From Perca fluviatilis (lineage: Eukaryota > Chordata > Actinopteri > Perciformes > Percidae): 64,000 nucleotides of DNA. The stretch covers positions 28,502,579 to 28,566,578 of the forward strand of contig NC_053114.1 of assembly GCF_010015445.1 (NCBI RefSeq). The letters run 5' to 3'. Every line of letters starts with the position of its first letter. The first letter of the stretch is position 1. The translations under genes and the position numbers were made by a program. Shown here in pieces: positions 55,480-64,000 of the stretch. The notes beneath the pieces were generated by a model, which was given only the letters and a program-made list of their open reading frames with translations, was not told where the DNA came from and made no database searches.

Positions 55480-55690
55480 GGACCTGAGGCGATGGCCTGA
55501 GGTGCTGCTGAGAGGGCTGCCTCCCCCCAGCAGATAGAGCTATTCAGCCCTGCATTATAGCCCCATTAGACACGGCTAGCACACTGAATGGTTTGCCTAC
55601 CACTGATGCCGTTTCTTATTAAGGCTGTGCAAAAGTGTCAATTTCTAGGATTAGAGCTCATTATATTATGCCTCAAAAAACAAAAACGTA
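55480..55690. promoter_or_regulatory. Possible conserved non-coding segment
   Basis: Balanced base composition, no frame, no repeat character, with runs such as GCAGATAGAGCTATTCAGCC and CATTAGACACGGCTAGCACA. It differs from the surrounding AT-rich background. Purely a compositional suspicion. Confidence 0.2.
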
Positions 55691-56276
55691 CAGTAGAGCT
55701 GGCATTGCAAGGTACATCTATTTTTAAGGGCACTACCTGATCATTAAAGGTTTGTGAGGGGTTAGTGGTTTAGATACAGCCTACTAGCACAATGGACAAA
55801 TGCACTTGAGTATCGTGAAGTTCCACGGTGTAATTCACCTGCTTCAGCACTTTAGTGTAGAGAAGTGGAGGTGGAAGAGTGGTAATGATAACAATGCTGA
55901 TTAAACAATACACACGTGGGTCCAAAATTACTAAACCTCTGAGGCTGCAGCTGTGAGGAGTCTGTATCATGTATCATAATGAGACAATTTCTCTGTTTCA
56001 AAATGTCCCATTATGCTGGTTTGTAACTTTTCCCTATATTCTCTTTTCATTAAGATACGGTGGTAATGGTAACGAAGGGAGGCAATTACTTGTACACACC
56101 GCGATCATTCATTTACTTTTAACATATCATGCACAATTACTTTTGTTTTTGGAAAAGTGGAGAAATTCTGCAGACTGTAATGGAGCACAGTACCTTTATC
56201 CCTGTGACTAACACCACTATAACACAGACAGATTGCCCCCAGGAGAGGCTAAGTCTGGTGAAAAAAAATCTGTCTC

Positions 56277-56279
<3 letters not shown>

Positions 56280-56364
<85 letters not shown>
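56280..56364. repeat. (TG)n microsatellite, ~85 bp
   Basis: Uninterrupted TG dinucleotides. Cys/Val and His/Thr frames across it are artefacts. Confidence 0.98.
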
Positions 56365-56367
<3 letters not shown>

Positions 56368-58287
56368 ATCAGCCACAGGGGAGAAGCGTCAATGATACAC
56401 AGTAGCAGCAGGAATCACTCTTTCAGCTCTGACAAGGATTTAGCTGTTGGCTCCTAACATGATGAATAGTACGTAGAAATCACCTCACTATTGGAAGGAT
56501 GAGGCATGGAGATGGGCAGGGAAACCACCGGTGGTTACCGTTGACCAAAGAATGACGGGTTTTAAGATAGTATTTGTGATTTTTGATGGTCCATTTAATC
56601 CGGAGTAAAACCAAGGGACTTTCCTAGGAAGCGGTAGTGATTGGATAATGGTGTGGGCCTTCAATGACACAAATGTTCTCCACAACGGGAATGCCCTTTA
56701 CCAAACAGCAACAACCAGGCATAGCTTTTAAAGTTGTATGTGGTGCAACATAATCCAAAGTGCATGAAAGTCAAATGGCAACTTTCAAGTGGTGCCCAAC
56801 TCTATATATTAATTTTTTCCTCTCGGCCAGCTGGAGAAGTAATTGTTGGCTTATTTCAGCCATACTGCCTGTCCTGATTCATGCATCTGATTTGCTTTGT
56901 GTCTGATAGCGCTGGCGTGAATGAATAGTTGAATAGAGAGGAGGCAGGGTAAGGAGGTAAAAGACGAGTGGCTGCTACACTGATAAATAGCCTTGGTTTT
57001 ATTTAGCTTCATATGTTTGAGGCTCAGCACTCTCGTCCTTTTAGCTTAAGAGTCCCAGGGAGAGTCTTATCCCTGGGCAGGTGGGCTTTGTACACAGCTT
57101 TCCTCTTTGGGTAAGCACCTCTCCTTTTAGCCACACGCCTAATGATCCTAGCCAGCATCTGGTGCAGGTGGCCTCAGTGATTCTTTATACTGGAAGAGAA
57201 ATTGACAGCAAGACACTGCTGCTTTTATGTCCTTTTTGTTTTACTCCTTTTTTACGGTCACTGTCACGTTTTTGTGCTTTTTTTTGTGTTGCATTTCCTG
57301 CTATCTGTCACACTCCCCCATCTCGGTACCTTCTTTCCTACCCCATGTGTTTTCACCTCACTGTCTGTAGCTAACCTTGAACACCACTTTAACACACATG
57401 GCTGAGTTTTGCCAGCCACATTATGTGATTTTAGGGGTAAAACAGAGGAGATATTTACGTCATGAATTCCTTAACCATACAATTGCTGTTCCACTTGTTC
57501 AGATGGGTCTGCAGGTGCAGCTTTGGCCTGTACTGAGACCTCCATAAACTCTGATGGAAAGCAGCAGATGTGCTCCTAAGGGAGAATAAGGCAGCTCGGA
57601 GCCGTGCCAGGGAACAGGTTGAGAAGAATGCACATATAATAAGAGGTGGGACCGGCTGGGGTATCAGTAGCATACCATTGTGGTGCAGTCTGCAAATAGT
57701 CACAAATTAACCCCTCCTTTCCTCAGGGAAGGTCAGAAGTGGATAGATTAGGATGCCACAATATATTTAGCTGTCTTTGGTGAAACAAGAGAACCTTAAC
57801 AGAATGATAAACATTTTTATTAGTGCCTAAAACAAAATTCCCACACACTACTTTAGGGATCATAGACCATTCAATCATGTGTCCAAATGCCTGTTATATC
57901 ACCCACAGATTTAAGAATTCATTAATTTGGTCCCCTACCGCCTGTCAGGAAAGAGGCTTCAGGATTCTTGAGAGTTATTCTTGCTCACAGTTTACACTGA
58001 GCTGTGTGAGATAATAGTAATAGCATGTAAATTAGGTTTATAGGATACTCCCACTCCCACATGTCCTTACATGGGAAAGAATCACCCCAGATGTTATCTT
58101 TGTATGGCTCATAATCTTTCCTCATATCTTTTGAGAATTTATTAAAGAATAGTCCAAAATGCATGCTGTGTCAACGTTTTGTTGAAATCTTGTAGAAATG
58201 TATTTTTATCTTATTTTACCTATCAAGCAAGACAAAATCCCCCAAATATCATTTTGTCATTAATTTGAAATTGATGGCACTCTGTTT

Positions 58288-58467
58288 TTTTGGGGCATTT
58301 CTACCTTTTATTGGATAGGAAAGCTGAGAGATATGAAAGAGGAGAGAGAGGGGGGAAGATATGCAGGAAAACTGTCACAAGTCGGACTCAAACCCTAGAC
58401 CTTCTGCATCGAGGAATAAACCTATGCACATGTGCGCCCGCTCTACCAACTGAGCTAACCGGCCACG
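58288..58467 (-). mobile_element. tRNA-derived SINE (~180 bp)
   Basis: On the minus strand the head is GCCGGTTAGCTCAGTTGG TA GAG (A box, about 58466-58443), with B-box-like GGGTTTGAGTCC (58395-58384). A GACTTGTGACAG segment and a CT-rich body with CAATAAAAGG follow. It is the same family as 47903-48070. The flanks GGCACTCTGTTTT and GGCAGTCAGAGTTTT may be a decayed target duplication. Confidence 0.85.
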
Positions 58468-59379
58468 GCAGTCAGAGTTTTAAGTGTTATTATGAAGAAA
58501 AAAAAACTTTCTTCACAGTATATAATCGGCTAATAGCGCTAAACAGTGATTGACCACTTTTTGAATGGCTATGTTTCTGGAAGGGATTTTTTTCTCATTA
58601 ATTTAATCCATTGACGTTAAAAAAAAAAAAAAAAAAAACCTAACCCTTTTTTATATAAAGATTTCTACACCTGGAACCAAGCCAACCAACTACAAGATGA
58701 ATTGTGACCATACAACTTTTAGTTTGGCACAACATAAAACTTGGAAAACAGAAAACACGGCAAAGGTATAAAACTGTATGTATAACGATCATAGACTTCA
58801 GTCACTAGTGGTTGGCGGGTTTGGCTAACATTTCCATGCTAACAGCGAGCTCCACAAATCAAAAACATTGCAGTTAGGCTTAGAATTGTGGGTTGTGTAG
58901 AACGTCTCCATGACATCGCAAATAAAACATGTTTTTCTTAGATAAAATTTGATTTCATATGTGGATTCTACAGGAGCATATACCATTGTTCTACAATCTC
59001 ATAGCTCTGGCAAGTCTACCTTTGGATGGTTAAGACATTATGGCCAATAATCAAATAATCAATAATTTATTTTTTCCCCTTTCTCTACCTTTTCTGCCGG
59101 CTGGCGTGCGTGCCCCCTCGCGGTGTGAAGAGCGTGTCCGCGCTATTCTCCGACATGCACTCTAACAATCACAGAAGTTTAGTTTGCTAAATATATCAGA
59201 TTTTTTTAGTTGGATATTGGACGTGAAAAGAAGGAAATAGTTCTTCCATAACATTGCACTTTAGATGTGTGTGGATTTCCCACACCAGGGGTAATTTATA
59301 TGGTTCTATTTTATAGCGGTTGATTATCTGTTAAAATTTTTGAATGAAAAATTTGAAAAATGAAAAATCTGAAATTGTA

Positions 59380-59413
59380 ATCAGCCTAGAAAATTGTAAT
59401 CGGTGCATCTCTA
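59380..59413. mobile_element. Orphan hAT terminus
   Basis: TTGTAATCGGTGCATCTCTA is the complement of TAGAGATGCACCGATTAC, a hAT-type end related to the 19327 and 50263 families. Sequence from about 59030 could be its interior; no left end was found. Confidence 0.5.
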
Positions 59414-60168
59414 CTTTTGAGCGTAAGCACAGAATTTATATTGTGAAATATCTCTTGACAGGGGAAAACTTTTTTTGCCATACTGCCCAGTCTTAACACT
59501 TAACCTATTAAAGTCCTGAAGCACCTTATTATTGAGTGTTCTCCAAGAATTTGCGGCACTTTAGACTACATTTTGAGTTCATGTTGCCATTTATGACTGT
59601 AATTCCCCCCAACCCTGTCCAATTTACCCCTATCTCTCCCTCTGCTTAGTTTATATGCGTAAAGAATGCAAATTAGCCACTTAGTAACCACATCAATTAC
59701 CCACCTGGCCTCTTATCAGCCCCACTGTGTTGTTTGCAAAACACTCGTTACGGTCCTGTGGTGATGAAGGCGGACGGTCGTTGGTGAAATCTGTGTTATG
59801 GTTCGCTCTGGAACCAATTAGTACTCAATGCCTGCTGTCCTCTGAGACCAGTAAAACGGAGCAAGAGGCCGAGGCTTAAAACAATAATGTGCAACCAGGC
59901 CACACCTATATAATGTGCGTATGTAAGTATGTTATTAAACAAGGATCATGGTCAACACTTCTAGACTTTATCATAAAGTCAACACACATTTAACAGTGTG
60001 TATACTGTATATCACACTATGAAGATAAACCGTCTGGGGGAGAGAAAAAAAAAAAAAAACGAGAGAGAATAAGGGAAGTTGCAGAACAGAAGCCATATTT
60101 CAATTTTATTTTTAGAGGCCTGTAATCTACGCGCTACCTCTCCCTTGTGTCCCCTGCTGTTGATAGGA

Positions 60169-60176
60169 TGACGTCA
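60169..60176. promoter_or_regulatory. Full palindromic CRE-like site
   Basis: TGACGTCA, the consensus for CREB/ATF factors, lies in a slightly GC-richer segment (60120-60260) with TTCCGGCGCTCC downstream. No transcript could be tied to it. Confidence 0.3.
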
Positions 60177-61504
60177 GCAAACGGGAGTCTTTTTCCGGCG
60201 CTCCTCTATTTCTAGAGGGAGGAGTGGCCTGGTACGATCCGGTTGTGCACTAAGATAGGCCTGGGTATAGGTCCTGTATCTCAGAATGGCAGAGCAGAGA
60301 GATGGGAAGACTTAGCAAGGGGAGGAGGAAGAGGAGAAGTAGATTAAAGGGAAACCGATCTGTCTCTCATTATGTCCTCTGTTTTTGTCAGATAACCCAG
60401 GAAACATCTCAGACTCGTATGCAGCTTTTAGAAGCTTGATTTAGATCCACTCTTCTCCACAAGCATGCTCGATGAAACAAAAGAATTACGGTGGTATTGT
60501 TGGATACAGGAACTTGTATGCAAAGTATGTGCATATCATTGAGAAGGAGCCATGTGTCTGCACCTGTGCGTGCATGTCATACAATCTGCTGTGGAAGCTG
60601 TTACTATCCTATGAAAGGAACAAGCCCTCGAGGTTTAATGGTTAACCTCTGGTGTTATCCTTTCATCTCATGACATTTACTGTCCTCTGTAAACATACTC
60701 ATGCAATGCGCACAAAAGGTTAATGTTTATAGTGTGTGTGCAACTGTCAGTGTATGTGTAATAATAATAATAGGCTGATGGACCTTTCAAAACACTGATC
60801 CTACCTACGGTGATATTTGACTAAGTGATACAGTAGCTACATTCATTTTTGTAAATTTGGCAAAATGGCTGCTATTACCTACTGTATCATCAATAAGCCT
60901 AATGTGCTGATTATTGTTTTGATAAATTGATTTATTGATTGGCCTACAAAACATCAGAAAACTGTGGAAAGTTCCCCTCACAATATCCTCGAGCACAAGG
61001 TGACATCAGAAAATGTCATTTTGTTTGACAACATTCCCAAACCCATAAATATTCAATATAATATAACCTAGAATCAAGAAAAGTGGCAAATTCTCGAGAA
61101 TAATTGTAAATCCTACAATGTCACTGAAAAAAATAATACTGCTTTTTCTGCCACAAGGCATCATTTTGTGATTAATTACAGCAGACAACGGTGAGTTATT
61201 TGAAGCCAAGAGAGGGGGGCTGTAAATCAGGAAGAGAGGACCGTGAGTTTGCAGTGAACATGCCCCGTTTTTTAGGTCAGGTAGAATTTATCTCCGTTGA
61301 CTCTCGTTCATATTTTTTCGAAAAAAACTTGTACCGGAAGTAGAAGGGCGTGACTTCGGCCACTTGTTCGTGACCTCCTGCTTCTGAAGCGTATACTGCC
61401 CCCATCTGTTCCGGAAGAGGCGCAGCACCGAGGCTGCTAACACTGGCATCGTTGCTAACGGTGCCTACGGTGCTTCAAAAAATGGGCATTGTTTTTTGTC
61501 ATTT

Positions 61505-61549
61505 TAGAACTGGAAGGTGTCGGCAGTATCGGTTCTTGTGACATCCCTA
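61505..61549. mobile_element. Orphan hAT terminus
   Basis: GTATCGGTTCTTGTGACATC followed by CCTA is the complement of TAGGGATGTCACAAGAACC, a hAT-type end. The 250 bp to its left (CpG-containing, GTTGCTAACGGTGCC) may be interior sequence; the left end is missing. Confidence 0.5.
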
Positions 61550-62589
61550 GCAGAGAGAGATTGCTGGTTCAATCCTGATTGGCCAAATAAGGACATGCAA
61601 ATTTTCGTGCCCTGCCCCAAAGTGGGTGGTCAAGCAAGTGTGTAGAGCCTGTAAGCCTGTGCAAAACCGAAACGGAATAGCTTCTGTTCAAAACAATGAT
61701 AATTTAATATTTGTTTTGAAGTCTGAAAAAATACCACTACCACCAAGAAATACTGGACTATGAAAAACCATTGGTTGAATGCAACCAAGATATTTCCCAG
61801 CCATTTCCAATTTAATGGCAAATACGCACAGCTTTGGCAAGGAAGTTTTTTTTTTTTTTCTCACTCTTGGCTTGTTAAAAAAGTGAAAACTGTTGACCTG
61901 CTACTGTACATTTCCCCTTTCCTTTTCTACAACTTCGTTAGCTGCACCTGTACATTGGAAGTCACACTCCATTCAGCCTCCTTTTTTCTTTTCCGCTTAT
62001 GCTTCAAATAAAACACTGTTTCAAAGACCACGCCATATGTGTATTTTCCACACTTTGGAATATGTAATATATTTAGTTTGGTGGTAATCACTCACACATT
62101 GGGACAACAGAGGCAAAGTACTGACTGAGAGAACGGAGCGAGGAGAGTCGCTGATGTTTTAAAACCCGTATGGATGATTAATTACCTGGAGCTGCTGAAG
62201 GAAAATACTGGTTTTAAAGAACACAGAGAGAGACCGCCACAAATCTCCTCCGTTGGAATCATTGAAATTTGATTAAAAGGGAAACCAGAACCTTCTTCTG
62301 CCTGGTAAGCAGAATATCCGCAGTGAAATGCAAAAGTATCCTTTCCCCCTTCAATATGGTAAAGTGTCCGTCAGAGTTTGTACAGGGTCATTTGCCAAAG
62401 GACAAGAAGGAAAGTCATTACTGCCTTTCCCTTTACCTGTAACCTCCAACAAATGCATATTACATTGAGTGAGGTGCAGTCAATCAATTGCGGCCATACA
62501 ATTACAATCTATCAACAAGGCTGTCAGGTTGAGCAGATCCCCAGGCTGGAGTTGGTAATGATGAGTTCAAACACCTGAAACTGGTCTTT

Positions 62590-64000
<1,411 letters not shown>

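Larger units (their letters stand above)
54345..58287. other. Mostly unique-looking non-coding DNA
   Basis: No coding exon recognised. It includes a dispersed-repeat fragment, a possible conserved element and a TG tract listed separately. Other short frames overlap on both strands and match nothing. Confidence 0.45.

Overview
The window reads as repeat-rich intergenic or intronic DNA from a ray-finned fish, probably a percomorph teleost. The reasons are the AT-rich background, long TG/CA microsatellites, tRNA-derived SINEs of the kind common in perciform fish, L2-type and L1-type LINE remnants, and very many non-autonomous DNA transposons, mostly hAT and TTAA-target families. Naming the lineage is an inference from repeat style. 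No intact host protein gene, rRNA or genuine tRNA gene could be supported. All convincing coding similarity belongs to transposable elements, and all of it is broken.

Layout. 1-5000: two hAT miniature elements with clear 8-bp target duplications (519-905, 1006-1924), then a CpG-rich block (about 3845-4765) that is the best candidate for a host promoter. 5000-8420: little, with one LINE 3' tail and one palindromic repeat. 8425-10440: the 3' part of an L1-type LINE on the minus strand. 10603-12265: a TTAA-flanked DNA element carrying a LINE endonuclease-derived module in tandem duplicate. 12866-13748: a 90-nt near-perfect hairpin and a long-inverted-repeat element. 17661-20854: three hAT elements side by side. 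21455-23617: a TTAA-flanked fold-back element with a 192-bp minisatellite in its loop.

23660-30435 is a nested hAT complex. An outer hAT holds a TTAA element, a second hAT (24280-24826) and a third hAT (25398-30279). The third is split by two further hATs (25522-27228, 27301-30115), which themselves hold a hAT (26479-26883), a hAT (27476-27837), an element with a possible 6-bp duplication (28107-28909) and a solo LTR (29485-29888). Target duplications are identical or one base off at almost every level, so the order of insertion can be read directly.

31400-34600: SINE fragment, a homeodomain-site-rich segment that may be conserved non-coding DNA, and a small hAT. 35131-38140: an L2-type LINE on the minus strand with recognisable endonuclease and reverse transcriptase, disabled by a deletion, a frameshift and a stop codon. 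38325-39335: hAT inside an older hAT. 40124-40410: tRNA-derived SINE. 40800-43016: degraded block with a THAP-domain remnant. 44072-44945: a second fold-back copy with a truncated hAT inside. 45248-46460: two TTAA elements, one inside the other. 47903-49140: SINE and a terminal-inverted-repeat element. 49325-54014: a large hAT containing two more hATs and a LINE fragment. 54345-64000: mostly unique-looking sequence with two long TG tracts, one SINE and orphan hAT ends.

The transposons are not a cooperating gene set. The window is an insertion history in which hAT and TTAA elements have repeatedly used one another as landing sites. Elements were delimited by eye from terminal inverted repeats (TIRs) and target-site duplications (TSDs); family names are superfamily-level only, because no database search was possible.
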